A stretch of 64,000 bases of DNA, taken from positions 110,905,267 through 110,969,266 of the forward strand of contig OY856411.1 in NCBI GenBank assembly GCA_963693085.1. The letters are read 5' to 3'. This DNA is from Alisma plantago-aquatica (lineage: Eukaryota > Streptophyta > Magnoliopsida > Alismatales > Alismataceae). The notes below the pieces were generated by a model. That model saw only the letters and a list, made by a program, of their open reading frames with translations. It did no database searches and was not told the origin of the DNA. Below, piece by piece: positions 24,201 to 37,086 of this stretch. Within the stretch, counting starts at the first letter, position 1. Every line of letters starts with the position of its first letter. The translations under genes and the position numbers were made by a program.

Positions 24201-24533
24201 TTTACCAAAGGATCATGTGTTGTGGTGGCCTGGTCCAAACAAATCTTTCATAGTTAAATCAACTTACTGGAGAGGTTTCCCCAATGCAGCCAATTTTTAG
24301 ATACTTCTGAGGGGAGAGCTAGTAGAAAATATTGAGAAAGATGTTTAATAGTTTTTCTATTAGGCTTGTTAATAGAACCATTAATAAAGTGACACATGTA
24401 ATAGCCAGACATGTACATAGTAGTAGCACATGCATTTATTTTGTCATTGATTTCCCTTCTTACGTTGTTGATGCAACTTTGACTGATTTGGCTAGTTAAG
24501 TAATGGAGAAAGTGTTTTTTCAAAGAAAAAAAC
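21225..24533 (+). pseudogene. L1 ORF2: endonuclease and reverse transcriptase
   Basis: Endonuclease: the GMGNSDTVDAL segment (21240-21270), then LAFVLETMMSN (21304-21336) matching the usual catalytic-Glu motif DLVFLMETK, a GRAGGLGLWWK segment (21398-21432) and HNLIDLGLSREEFTWW (21712-21760). RT: IHTNKALGPS (22530-22560), the MITDNVLIAYKLFHTMKG block (22850-22905), the LDMSKVYDRVE-like block (22940-22975) and the QGDPHSPYLFS block (23122-23155). The FADD motif position reads LFFTID (23250-23265), so the catalytic aspartates look lost. After RT come SGQKIYLIKTEVVFSKGM (23343-23395) and KVLIKSIAQAIPTYVMSHFQMP-like sequence. Repeated stops and shifts. Confidence 0.85.
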
Positions 24534-26812
24534 ACATGAATATGAGATCAATTGTACAATGATTAAACAATATGGTTTATGAAAATAATGATGATTATTC
24601 GTGCATTAAAAACCTATAAGCTTATATATTGATCATCTTCGAGCAATGCCACTCTCAAGTTTGATTGAAAAAGTCAACAAGAAGACAAATCTAATAAGTC
24701 AACAATTCTAAATATCCTCCATTGATCAGACCCAACTTGGCCCTTTCCAGCCACAAACTAGATAGGTACTTTACAATGATCAATCATGCTCCCAATAGAA
24801 ATGTTGAAAATAAGATCAATATAAATAGAAATAGATTAGATTAGAAGTGCATCATGTCCAATAGGACCCACACTTTATGTATCATATGACCTCCCTATCT
24901 ACGTTACTCAGGAAAAATGATCAAATCTAAATTGATGCAATCCCAAATATGAATAGAAGGTAAAATTATGGTGGTAGCCTACCACATAGAGCAACGGGTC
25001 GACGAAATAGGTGGAATAAGAATTAAAAAAATCATCCATATCATTTATGATATGAAAAAAAAATAGATGCACTTATATATTGAATATTAGGACATGTCCC
25101 CGAATGCCAATTGAAATGAGGGCAGAATGATGCAAGCATGGATGTCTTGTGCTAATGATGATATTTTAGGTAGAATGCTCTTTCAAAACTAGATTTCACA
25201 TTTTCCATTTAGTGGTTTAGATAAAGATATTTAAACCTCAATAAATCCTTTTCCCCCTTTTTACTCATTTGCCCTTCAATTTTCTCTTTTTTCATATCAT
25301 TTTTTCTTTATTTATCTTTTTCAAATAACTTGTCTTAGCAAGAAGAATAGGTAATGATATGGACTTTACAAAATGGGAGGTGAAGTACATATTATATTTC
25401 CTCTCTATTAGTGAAGCAAATATCATAGTTGTGAAAACAAATTATGAATGTTCCAATGCACGTATAATCTACATGAAATTTGTTATGAAATTATCATATG
25501 CAAAATATTATGCAACACAAATCAAGAAAATATATTGTCTAATGTTAATATAGAAATAACATATGAATGCCATTATGATATGTAATGCAATCAAAAGAAA
25601 ATAACTTAGGTCACAATGTTCTTTTTATGGTGGTGGTGAACGTGATGAGGTTGGAGAGATCATATGGCTAAGAGACATGGTCTTCCCATCCATGATATGT
25701 ACCTCACGGGAAAACTTGTGAAACAAGGTAACCTTGAAGCCTACTTTAAAAAGTTTCTTGAAATATCACACTACCACTTGGTTGGTTTGGACTCAAACAT
25801 CATCGTCACTCCACAAACAATATTGTTTGTTAGACATTTTACTCATTATATAAGTTTGCAAGCTGATTGGTTCAACTCAATTCTAAAATTCATGAAATCT
25901 TAGATAAATAAATTAAGCTTACAAAAAAATAGCACATTTTGAAATATAGTTATGATAACAGGTCATCAAAGAAATTAACCTGACTTTTTTTCTTCTTTCA
26001 ATTTTAGTATGTTTCAGGGTTTACAACCATGTATACATAGATAGAAGTGTTCCATAAGAACATTGGGCAAAAAGACTAATTCATAAATGAAAACAATATG
26101 ATAATGATGTAGAGATAAATAGAAGAATCATGTTTCATTCCTCCCCTCAGCCTAAAATTAACATTGTATGCAATGCAAAAAGCAAATAAAGAAAGAATAA
26201 AGTAGGGTATCAAAGTTTCTGCGACCCATATCTTGATTTACCGGTAGCCTTAGAGTTAAGTATAACCCTAGTGTTAATTGCAACTTCATTAATACCTTCC
26301 ATTATTCTATAGTTGAATTATGTTTCAATTTAGCCTAATCTTGTTCTTTGATAGGTCAAAAATATGTGTTGTGGATACAATGAGATTTGAGATTTAGTAG
26401 GTATAAAATATAACCTAAACATGTATGTGGGAGGAGCATTAATGATACTTGAGAAAAAAAGAAATTAAGAAAAATTTATTAGCTTTTTCAATAGAACTGT
26501 AGAGAATTTAATTATGAATCCAAGGATGAAACTGGAGTTTAAATGTGAGAGTTATGGAATTTTTAGTAACATGTGCAAAACTAGCATTGATTTGTATGTT
26601 CATAGGTCCATGCATATTGATGACACAAAATGACAATGCATAATGGTTACATATATCGTTGACTAGATCGATATCTGGTAAACTGATGGATTTACAAATC
26701 AATGACCGCATAGATCGATGGCCATGCAAATCGATGACACATATCTATGGACATTTTGTAATTGATTTGATGTAAGGACATATTTTAATCAATTTGATTA
26801 TAAATTAAGACA
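24534..26812. other. Unclassified AT-rich DNA (unit 1; also 34805-37081 and 45076-47352)
   Basis: No recognised coding domain and no terminal repeats found. It includes a pyrimidine-rich tract (25240-25320) and one 80-codon frame (25664-25903). Between 26640 and 26750 an ATCGATG-like word recurs in both orientations (GATCGATATC, GATCGATGGCC, AATCGATGAC), resembling the word clusters in the LTRs of this window. The region may be an unrecognised LTR or untranslated region. Confidence 0.5.
25664..25903 (+). other. 79-residue open frame, unit 1, unrecognised
   Basis: The frame encodes a neutral protein beginning MAKRHGLPIHDMYL with no visible signal peptide, membrane segment or catalytic motif. 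It is intact in all three units, with two changes (V57L in unit 3, final S to Y in unit 2). That is expected at the low divergence of the units and does not show selection. It may be a relic of a transposon protein. I do not recognise it. Confidence 0.25.
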
Positions 26813-26817
26813 ATTCC

Positions 26818-28352
26818 TATTGAATCTTAGATGAGCTCTAGAGGGGTGGTTAATAGATCTAAATGCACTTAAATAAAATTCATTAGACCTTCAAGATATT
26901 TCTAAGATAATACGACAAGTATGAACTTTTAGTGCAACTAAAAATACATAGCAAGGGAGAGAGATTGAACAAGCACAAGAACACAATCTATGTAGAGTGG
27001 TTCCATACTCTAAACTAGAAATAAGTTAGTCCACTACCTAGAGAGGTCAAACTCTAGGATTTTCAACCATTGCATACTTATATTCCATTATAAGACATAC
27101 AATATATGACCTTACTTTTCTGGGCCAAGGATGCCCAACCTTCTCTTTAAGGAGAAGGGAGACAACAACCTACCAAAGGACTTACCTATCCAAGATCGAG
27201 TCTTCAACCTCACCAAGGGCTTACCACTTTTGCAAGGAGTCTTATTCCTTTACCAAGGTCTTACCCACTCTTCCAACACATCTTCCACATTGAAGGAATT
27301 ACTCACTCTTCTTGTATCTTCCTTCTTTGACTTCACCTTTGTCAAGGAGAAGCTTTCACTAAGGGAATCCTTCCCTTCTTATTCTTAATGTATCTTATAC
27401 AAGAGATAGAATCTTCATCTTCATGGTTGAAAGGGAGATTGGGAGGTGGAGGAAGTGAGAGCCTCACAAGATATACATGTAGGACTAGATCTATTACAAC
27501 ACTCACTCTAATGGATGTAGAAAGTGATGAGGCTTGAGAGAGAGAGGAGGCTCTTAGAGGCACTCAACTATAATATAGGGACCTTCATACTTCTTGTCTA
27601 ACCATGAGATGAAACCCAAGGGGTCCTATTTATAGTTGAGGATGCCTCCTACTTAATAGAAACACTTAAGGATGAATACTAACCATTTGGGGTGTTGCCA
27701 TGGATATTTTTTTGAGTTTTGCAACACTCCAATAGCTAGAAACACTTTTTCTACACTTTCCATATAGTGCGACTGTCGAGTTTATTTTTGGGAAGCTCAA
27801 CTGATTGCACCTATGTGACAAAGCAAATTTGAAGCGTCAGTCAAGTTTATCCTAGATGAAACTCAACCGATCACTTAAATTTAGTTTTGCTAGTGCAGGG
27901 TGTTGGTCGAGTTCTGTGTATGGAAACTCGACCGAAACCTGAACATTTTCAAAATGCATCAAGGGTGTCAATCGAGTTTTGTCACATGATAACTCGACTG
28001 ATAAACACTATGTGGTGTATTTTATAAAAGGTCATTAAAGTTCTTAAATATTTGATGTAAGTGCTCATAATTTTTTTGAAGCTTAATTGCTAGTAATACA
28101 ATCATTACAAGTGATTTACAACATGATTCTAATGGATCTACATCATATTCCACAAAAATGCACTTGCATTGGTTTTGACTTATCTTTTATCCAAGTTAGG
28201 ATGGAAAAGTTTGGACATTTGGAGTGTGTCTATACCTAATTAAAAGCACTCAAGTAGAAGTATTAAACACAAATAAGTGGAATGATTAGTCATCATCTAA
28301 TCATGGGCTTAGTCAATTTGGACCTTGAGTTGAAATTGAACTTGAGTCAACA
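26818..28352 (-). mobile_element. Solo LTR, Ty1/copia type, unit 1
   Basis: On the minus strand it starts TGTTGACTCAAG and ends with CTATTAACCACCCCTCTAG…GATTCAATA, the same style as the solo LTR at 4071-5649 and of similar length (1535 bp). It is flanked by ATTCC on both sides (26813-26817 and 28353-28357). Its 3' end reads TA rather than CA. Positions 27770-28010 carry CTCGACCGA-like words in both orientations, the same word as in the other solo LTR, so the two are probably one family. The 85-codon plus frame at 27131-27388 lies antisense inside the LTR and is made of repeated CTTACC/CAAGG-type units. Confidence 0.78.
27626..27634 (-). promoter_or_regulatory. TATA box of the minus-strand solo LTR
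   Basis: The minus strand reads TATAAATAG about 135 bases downstream (in LTR sense) of the CpG-word cluster. Copies lie at the same place in units 2 and 3 (about 37895 and 48166). Confidence 0.55.
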
Positions 28353-28716
28353 ATTCCAACTATTATGTTTGATTCAGTATGAGATTATGAATAAATATAA
28401 TAATGTACTAAGAATGAATGACTCGATGCATGTAATTTAGGGTCGAGGACCTAAACATGAGATCATGTATATGCTAAGAGCATCCATTCTTGTCTAGGTC
28501 CATAGTCAAATATTATTGTGGAAATTGGGACAACACTAATACTTTAAGGCTAGTATGTGTGTTGATTGATGATTACATCACATTAGTCATGATATTGGAT
28601 ATCAAGCAAAACATGTAGGTACTTGTTATGAACAAGTATATTGGATAGACCAAAATTGAGTATGATACATAGAAGTCATAAATGCAGTCAAAATCATATC
28701 TCATGTGACAATGGTG

Positions 28717-28830
28717 ATTGTCCTTAGATGTGAAGTTTCTATAATGATCACATGTTGTTCAGTGTTCTTTATCATTGTCCTTAGATGTGAAGTTTCTATA
28801 ATGATCACATGTTGTTCAGTGTGCTTTATC
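28717..28830 (+). repeat. 57-bp direct duplication inside the unit
   Basis: Two adjacent 57-bp copies (28717-28773 and 28774-28830) differ at one or two bases. They are present at the same place in units 2 and 3 (about 38987 and 49257), so the small duplication predates the triplication. Confidence 0.9.
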
Positions 28831-29479
28831 ACTAATCAAAGTGACCTTGAATAACGGTTGTCATACAGGTTGTGCTCGGGCAAACTGTGACACATGTGGA
28901 CTATTGTGACTTATCCAGAGGGATTTCCCCCTCCAATTGGAGTGATATCCTAGCCACTAGATGAGTGAGATAATGCACATGATTTATCTACCAAAATTGG
29001 GGCTTATATAGTCATGTTTTCTTTATTATTTCTGAAATATTCACATATTTTATGTCCATGTTGCCTAAGTTGCCCAAGATAGCTCTTGGGCATCAATTTT
29101 GTCTAGCTTTCATGCATTTGACACGAAATTGCTTTATTTTAGTATCAACCTAAAATATTGTTGCTCTAATGAAGATTTGCCCAGGCATGGACAATAGAAA
29201 ATCAATACCATTGACTTATTTCGTTGGCACCGACATGAGAAGGAGTAGAATTAATAAAGAAAAAGAAGAATTAAGAAGAGGAAAAGGATAATCACTAAAA
29301 TAATTCTTAGTAGCACTGACTCCAGTCGCTTACACCAAGATAATAAGTCCTATAGGTAATATATGAAAGAAGTTGGTGGCACCAACACCTAAGTCAGTGG
29401 CACAAAAAATTATATGACATCCAAGATTAAAACAAGGCACATCTAATGGTTCTTGGACAAGTGGTTCCATGATTCTTCC

Positions 29480-29487
29480 TATATAAA
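29480..29487 (+). promoter_or_regulatory. TATA-like box, unit 1
   Basis: TATATAAA within a presumed LTR, downstream of the GGCACCGAC word cluster. Equivalent sites exist in the other two units. Confidence 0.45.
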
Positions 29488-30179
29488 CCCAAAAGGACAT
29501 CCACTGAAAGAAGCTCGATCAGCTGGCACCTCATTTAGGTCAGATATCACGTGGAAGCCAAACATCGTCTATTGGTGAAGGAACTAGAGCCCAAGGAGAA
29601 GGACATGAAGAGACATGAAGCAAGGCACATCTTGAGAAGTAGTCAGAAACCACAAAACTGTCAATCTACAACATCCTTCTTTGCACCATGTTACATGATT
29701 TTCCATGCCTTTCTCTTCTTCCCTCCCTTCCTCTTATTCCGTGTTGAGCATGAGGGCCTAAACCCCCATTCTTTGGGACTCGATAGTAGCCTGGTGTTGA
29801 CCCTATGCATGTTTATGTCTAATCCAATATAGTTTATGTTTTGCTTTGAATTTTGGTAATGAAAAAAGATTTATTGCCTTATTTAAACTTGATCACCATG
29901 AAGACGTGTTAGGTGTTAATTGTTGCAAAAGTGGAGTTAGAAGTTAAAATAGTTGTTATCGTGATAGTCAATAATTTGCAAAAGTAGGCTAATCAATATG
30001 AAGTATTTTCCTAGATATAAATATTATCATTTCGTCACTTACATTGATGTTGTGAAAGAGAATTAATAACTAGGCTGAACAATGTGCTATGTTGCAAAAT
30101 CGGGTAGTACATGCTACAAACACTCAATCCAATGAAGTAAAATAGGATGTATTAATCTAATAAAATGCATGTATAGGTT

Positions 30180-31879
30180 GACACTGTGGTGAATTAGTAT
30201 CCTAAAAAATTCATCCATCTGATATTGGATTCACTTTCTTTTCTGCACTTCTTAATTTTTAATTACCCAATTAGCTATTTTCTTAGGCCTATGATGTTTC
30301 AGTTAGTAGCGGTATCTGGCTGTCCCAATTTCCTAACTTTGACATTCAGGGTTCTTTGATCCCATTTACTAGTCTGATACATACACTTATGTTTAGCACG
30401 TTGATACACGCAAACTACACGCTAAACACAAATATATGTATCAATGCAATATTGGCCTTAAGAGGCCCGAATATCGAACACATGGAAACATTCTCCAGAA
30501 ACTACTACTAGTTGTAATGTGATCAGATAAGCTGATGAAAACTTTAAGTGAATGTTGAATTATCTAAGATGTAGAAAATAAATCTAAAATTACTAGTTTT
30601 GATCTCAGTTGGAGCGAATTCCTTAGGATTATAGTTTCACTATGGTTAACATTGCAATTAACATCATAACATTAATAAACATCTCTCCTAACCCTGGATT
30701 GAGAGACCTGTAGCAAGAATTACTTGCTCTCACAGTGTAATTCACTACCTAATCTAATACCAATCCCACTCTTGTAATGATTGTGTTATTAGTTAGGTGC
30801 TTTATCAAAAACTCTAGGTAATCCCTTCACATTTGTAAGCCTCCTTTCTCGAAGGGTGATATAAAACATGTACTTCCATGAATTTCCAACATTTAATCCC
30901 TTTTTCAAAGCAATTAAAGATCTAATTAACTATCAATAGTAATCAAATATGGATAGTCTATGGTGTTTTCATAGAAATAAGTCCAGAAATTAAGAAAAAT
31001 AGATCTATTAATGCATAAAAGTTAATTACAATGCATAACGGGGCTACTCCTGGGTCCTAAGGAATAAGGGGATTAGCCCTGCATGGTTTTCATTGTCAAT
31101 CATATAGGAGCGAAGAAGAAAATTGTGGGAAACATTAGTAAAACTAAAGAACCCCTGAAGAAGATGGTTTGGATGACTCCCCCATGTGCATGTGTTGATT
31201 TGCTAACCTCCAACTGCAAATCCGTCCACTGGAGGTGTTCGAATCTTCCGGAATGTGGCTTTCTTCTCTGCTTTCTCCTCTCCTTGTTCTCAGATTCCAT
31301 CCAAAGGAACAGAATGAGATACCTAGATCTATCTGAAATCCCCCTAAGTTATAGAAGTGACTTAGGGCATCATTAATTTCCAACTGTCGGATTAAACATG
31401 ATTTTCATATCTTCCTGATCCCACCGTGTCAGTACTGCCGACTGAGTGTTGTTACTAATGACGCCTTCAATAGTTGTGATCGCATGTGCATCAGTCAGTA
31501 CTACCGAGCTGATGTCGGTACTACCAAGATTTCTCATGAAATTCTGATTCATCCATGTAAGGTTGTCGATAGTATCAACTTATTTGGTCAGTACTATCAA
31601 GTTTTCCCAATTACTCTATTCAGAGCAAGTGTCGGTACCACAGACAACAAAGTCAATAGTACCGAGCCGTGTAGATTCTTGTAGAACCTAAAAATCCACA
31701 AAAATGAACATAAGCTCTCAGATAATATTAAATCATTTAGGAACATTAGAATTACATTTATTTGATGAATTAAGTATCATAGGCTAGTGATAATAAATCA
31801 TACATAGTTATATAAAAATGAACAATATGTGCACAAAAATCACTAATAAATAGCTTATGAAAATGACTCTGGTGCATCA
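30180..31879 (-). repeat. 3' LTR of a second Tat/Athila-like element, unit 1
   Basis: On the minus strand the LTR begins TGATGCACC at 31879, directly after a purine tract (AAGCTTAGGGGAGTT), the same arrangement as PPT plus TGATTCA in the element at 1436-14371. Positions 31430-31670 carry GTACTACCGAC-like words in both orientations. The left boundary given is a guess; the LTR end was not located. Overlapping open frames on both strands at 31083-31383 are mirrors of one another in LTR sequence. Confidence 0.6.
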
Positions 31880-33519
31880 AACTCCCCTAAGCTTAAATGT
31901 TTCTCTTCCTCCAGCAAAACACCCTCAAATCTATTTAAGACAAGTCAGCAAAAGGACATAAAATATGAATTTCATTTCGCAACTATCCCCACCTGGCGGT
32001 CCAAAATCGGCCTTCACTGACCACTGAACAATCAACTACTCTCAAGCAACCAAAAATATCCATGAAAGATGTCCACCCTTATATTAGTGAACACTATCAA
32101 GAGAGCAGTTAATATCATAGTCAATCATGCATTCACTTGGTGCATCATGTTATTCCCTATTCTACATTGCTCTTTTCCTAACAACCAACTAATTGGAAGT
32201 AATTTTCTTATAAGAATGAATGAGGAGAATAATCATTTAAGTGGTCTATCAGCAAGAGCAATGGATGAAATGAATTATGTGGCTAATGAAGAATCACAAA
32301 TAATATCTGAATTATTTATGCAAAACTAAAACATGATCAACCTATATGGTGAAGATAATGAGAAATGCATGAATCCTAATGCCTGATATCATGGGAAAAA
32401 TGATGCATGTATTGAAATCTCATCAAATAGATGAGAATAAAGTAAAGAAGAGAATACATCATGTGAATGTTTCCATCTCTTTAGGAAGAGTTTAGGGCTT
32501 CCTTTATCCCTCTATATTCCAAACACTAAGCAAACATTTTTCTCTCTCTTTTTTCATTGGCCCACTATTTTAGCATGATGGAAAGTTATGCTTGGGCTTT
32601 GCTAACATATTTCATTCATTTTTTTCATTTCATCTCTTTTTGGCGGGTATGAATGTGTAGCCATGCATTCTTATTTAAGAGGAAAACAATGTAACAAGAT
32701 GATGTAAAGATGAATGATGAAATATGCATCCACTCTACATGTAATTGTTATGCAACTAAAATGATATGCAAAAAAATTGTTGATGTACATATTTTTTATA
32801 ACTAATGTAATAAAAAAGAACTAACTATCATGTCACCTATTATGTCATGCAATGCAAACAAGAGGAAATAATTCAGTTACTTGATCATCTTAAGGCGGTG
32901 AATCAAAATGAGTGGAAAATGGATGGAATCACATAATTAAGAGACAATGCCTTTCATGAACTATGATTTGTCCCTCTATAATGACTTGTCTACAGGGTAA
33001 CTGTAGGATTTCTTTCTTAAACTTCAATTTAAGGTCATGTTAATTATTTGATCAATTTAGGCTGAAACCTCATATTCGTCCACATTTCATGAATAATTAA
33101 TATGCCCATTCATATTAATTGTCCTTAAGCTAACTAACCCATACACTTCCTCTAGGTGGTGTAACTCAAGAACGTTGCAACTAAGCCCAAAAAAATTTCA
33201 TTTTAATTTCCACTACAAGCACATGAAAGAACATGACAATGACATGAATCATTAATCGAGCTCCACTATTATACTAGATAAATTGTGGATCCTACAACTT
33301 CAAAAAATAAATTTACTAACAAAAATAAAAGATATAAAGATAAAGTCATTCCAACAATCCCCTAAGCTTGAACTTGAATATGTCCTCAATCAAAATGCAG
33401 ACCTAGAGGTGGAATGAGGGTAGCAATTGTTCTGAAGGGTGGTGGTGGTGGATGATTGGTGGTTCATTAGATCAAGTTATGCTAGCATATATCCCTCTTG
33501 TTGATTCCAAGATATGACA
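31880..33519 (-). other. PPT and 3' untranslated region of the second Tat/Athila-like element, unit 1
   Basis: The terminal PPT is at 31880-31898 (minus strand ATTTAAGCTTAGGGGAGTT). A second PPT-like site at 33357-33390 reads GAGGACATATTCAAG…AAGCTTAGGGG on the minus strand. The two are about 1.48 kb apart, close to the 1.35 kb between the first and last PPT-like sites in the element at 1436-14371. An 86-codon frame at 32069-32329 is not recognised. Copies: 42150-43790 and 52420-54059. Confidence 0.6.
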
Positions 33520-34804
33520 TTTTCTTTACAAATGGTAGAATTATTTTTGCAAGAGCTACTATGCAAAAATGTTTGAAAGTAGCTGATATAATCAACCAAT
33601 ATGAATAGACATCTGGACAGAAAATTTATCTAATTAAGACAGAGGTAGTCTTTAGCAAAGGAATGTCCCATCATAGGTGAGAATATTTGAAAGAATTTCG
33701 CAAAGTGAGAGCAGTGGACATGCTTGCAAAATATTTGGATTACCTACGACTATTGGAAGAATAAAGAAACATGTATTTGGGCTTATTAAAAAAAGGATAT
33801 GATGCAAGTTGCAAAGATAGAATTAGAAGGTGCTTTCTAATCCTGGGAAAGAAGTTCTTATCAAATCTATAGCTCAGGCGATACCCACATATGTTATGAG
33901 TCATTTTCAAATGCCATCAACTCTACTTGATGAGATTCATAGTTGCATAGCTAGATTTTAGTGGGGAGAAAAGGGGGCATATAGGAAAATTGTGTGGGTA
34001 AGTTGGGACAATCTTTGTAAACCAACATAATAAGGAGGCAGAAAGTTTTGGGATGTGCACATTTTCAATCAAGCACTCTTAGCCAAGAAGATATGGAGAT
34101 TACATACTAGACTAGACACCCTAGTGTTCAAAATTCTAGAAACTTAACACTTTCCACATGCTTCAATGTTGAAGGCATCATGAGGATTCCGTCCTAGTTT
34201 TACTTGGAGGAGTATATGTAATGCAAAGGCTCTGTTTCTAGAAGGTATAAAGTGGAGAGTTGGGAATAATGATACTATCAAAATTTGGGAGGATAGATGG
34301 TTGGATATTACCCCATCCAACATGTCACAATTTATAATTGTTGAAATGATCATTTGGTATACATTGAATAACTTATTGATAAGGATGCATTAGAATGGAG
34401 GAGGGAGGAGATAACTTGAGTTTTATCATGCTTATTGCAAATGAAATCTCAATGATCCCACTAGGTTTTATTTTACCAAAGGATCATGTGTTGTGGTGGC
34501 CTGGTCCAAACAAATCTTTCATAGTTAAATCAACTTACTGGAGAGGTTTCCCCAATGCAGCCGATTTTTAGATACTTCTGAGGGGAGAGCTAGTAGAAAA
34601 TATTGAGAAAGATGTTTAATAGTTTTTCTATTAGGCTTGTTAATAGAACCGTTAATGAAGTGACACATGTAATAGCCAGACATGTACATAGTAGTAGCAC
34701 ATGCATTTATTTTGTCATTGATTTCCCTTCTTACGTTGTTGATGCAACTTTGACTGATTTGGCTAGTTAAGTAATGGAGAAAGTGTTTTTTCAAAGAAAA
34801 AAAC
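33520..34804 (+). mobile_element. L1 3' fragment, unit 2
   Basis: Copy of 23249-24533: the post-RT part of L1 ORF2 to the A-rich tail. It starts abruptly inside the FADD motif region because the tandem junction lies there. Confidence 0.85.
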
Positions 34805-35933
34805 ACATGAATATGAGATCAATTGTACAATGATTAAACAATATGGTTTATGAAAATAATGATGATTATTCGTGCATTGAAAACCTATAAGCTTATATAT
34901 TGATCATCTTCGAGCAATGCCACTCTCAAGTTTGATTGAAAAAGTCAACAAGAAGACAAATCTAATAAGTCAACCATTCTAAACATCCTCCATTGATCAG
35001 ACCCAACTTGGCCCTTTCCAGCCACAAACTAGATAGGTACTTTACAATGATCAATCATGCTCCCAATAGAAATGTTGAAAATAAGATCAATATAAATAGA
35101 AATAGATTAGATTAGAAGTGCATCATGTCCAATAGGATCCACACTTTATGTATCATATGACCTCCCTATCTACGTTACTCAGGAAAAATGATCAAATCTA
35201 AATTGATGCAATCCCAAATATGAATAGAAGGTAAAATTATGGTGGTAGCCTACCACATAGAGCAACGGGTCGACGAAATAGGTGGAATAAGAATTAAAAA
35301 AATCATCCATATAATTTATGATATGAAAAAAAAATAGATGCACTTATATATTGAATATTAGGACATGTCCCCGAATGCCAATTGAAATGAGGGCAGAATG
35401 ATGCAAGCATGGATGTCTTGTGCTAATGATGAGATTTTAGGTAGAATGCTCTTTCAAAACTAGATTTCACATTTTCCATTTAGTGGTTTAGATAAAGATA
35501 TTTAAACCTCAATAAATCCTTTTCCCCCTTTTTACTCATTTGCCCTTCAATTTTCTCTTTTTTCATATCATTTTTTATTTATTTATTTTTTCAAATAACT
35601 TGTCTTAGCAAGAAGAATAGGTAATGATATGGACTTTAGAAAATGGGAGGTGAATTAAATATTATATTTCCTCTCTATTAGTGAAGCAAATATCATAGTT
35701 GTGAAAACAAATTATGAATGTTCCAATGCACGTATAATCTACATGAAATTTGTTATGAAATTATCATATGCAAAATATTATGCAACACAAATCAAGAAAA
35801 TATTTTTTCTAATGTTAATATAGAAATAACATATGAATGCCATTATGATATGTAATGCAATCAAAAGAAAATAACTTAGGTCACAATGTTCTTTTTATGG
35901 TGGTGGTGAACGTGATGAGGTTGGAGAGATCAT

Positions 35934-36173
35934 ATGGCTAAGAGACATGGTCTTCCCATCCATGATATGTACCTCACGGGAAAACTTGTGAAACAAGGTA
36001 ACCTTGAAGCCTACTTTAAAAAGTTTCTTGAAATATCACACTACCACTTGGTTGGTTTGGACTCAAACATCATCGTCACTCCACAAACAATATTGTTTGT
36101 TAGACATTTTACTCATTATATAAGTTTGCAAGCTGATTGGTTCAACTCAATTCTAAAATTCATGAAATATTAG
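35934..36173 (+). other. 79-residue open frame, unit 2
   Basis: Copy of the frame at 25664-25903. The last residue is Tyr instead of Ser. Same uncertainty. Confidence 0.25.
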
Positions 36174-37086
36174 ATAAATAAATTAAGCTTACAAAAAATA
36201 GCACATTTTGAAATATAGTTATGATAACAGGTCATCAAAGAAATTAACCTGACTTTTTTTCTTCTTTCAATTTTAGTATGTTTCAGGGTTTACAACCATG
36301 TATACATAGATAGAAGTGTTCCATAAGAACATTGGGCAAAAAGACTAATTCATAAATGAAAACAATATGATAATGATGTAGAGATAAATAGAAGAATCAT
36401 GTTTCATTCCTCCCCTCAGCCTAAAATTAACATTGTATGCAATGAAAAAAGCAAATGAAGAAAGAATAAAGTAGGGTATCAAAGTTGCTGCGACCCATAT
36501 CTTGATTTACCGGTAGCCTTAGAGTTAAGTATAACCCTAGTGTTAATTGCAACTTCATTAATACCTTCCATTATTCTATAGTTGAATTATGTTTCAATTT
36601 AGCCTAATCTTGTTCCTTGATAGGTCAAAAATATGTGTTGTGGATACAATGAGATTTGAGATTTAGTAGGTATAAAATATAACCTAAACATGTATGTGGG
36701 AGGAGCATTAATGATACTTGAGAAAAAAAGAAATTAATAAAAATTTATTAGCTTTTTCAATAGAACTGTAGAGAATTTAATTATGAATCCAAGGATGAAA
36801 CTGGAGTTTAAATGTGAGAGTTGTGGAATTTTTAGTAACATGTGCAAAACTAGCATTGATTTGTATGTTCATAGGTCCATGCATATTGATGACACAAAAT
36901 GACAATGCATAATGGTTACATATATCGTTGACTAGATCGATATCCGGTAAACTGATGGATTTACAAATCAATGACCGCATAGATCGATGGCCATGCAAAT
37001 CGATGACACATATCTATGGACATTTTGTAATTGATTTGATGTAAGGACATATTTTAATCAATTTGATTATAAATTAAGACAAATTC

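Larger units (their letters stand above)
20190..24533 (+). mobile_element. Degenerate L1-type LINE
   Basis: Coding signals run in the order expected of plant L1: a G-rich ORF1/linker region (20190-21220), an apurinic endonuclease (21225-21960), RT (22490-23400) and a post-RT region with the zinc-knuckle-type (zf-RVT) flank (to about 24330). It ends with an A-rich tail (TTTTTTCAAAGAAAAAAAC) near 24516-24533. Frameshifts and stops occur throughout, so it is long dead. Its last 1.3 kb (from 23249) is included in the triplicated segment. Confidence 0.85.
28358..30179 (+). other. Probable LTR or promoter-bearing TE fragment (unit 1; also 38627-40450 and 48898-50718)
   Basis: No coding domain. A TATA-like TATATAAA at 29480-29487 follows a cluster of GGCACCGAC/AGTCAGTGGCAC words (29220-29410), the same arrangement as in the recognised LTRs. 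Ends could not be found, so LTR status is inference. A 93-codon frame at 29551-29832 follows the TATA box and is present in all units. It has no known domain and a hydrophobic stretch (residues 48-65). It may be a chance frame. Confidence 0.45.
23249..33519 (+). repeat. Tandem segment, unit 1 (10,271 bp)
   Basis: First of three head-to-tail copies. It begins at the 6-mer TTTTCT (23249-23254) inside the L1 RT and ends just before the same 6-mer at 33520-33525. In its first 1.3 kb, by eye, about 11 positions are unique to this unit, against about 6 for unit 2 and 5 for unit 3. All elements inside it predate the triplication because they sit at the same place in every unit. Confidence 0.97.

Noticed and set aside
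27131..27388. 85-codon plus-strand frame, conserved in three units
   Set aside because: It is antisense within the solo Copia LTR and built of short repeated units. Conservation is explained by the recent triplication.
31083..31383. Overlapping frames on both strands (97, 79 and 66 codons), repeated in all units
   Set aside because: They mirror each other inside LTR sequence, and their repetition only reflects the triplication.
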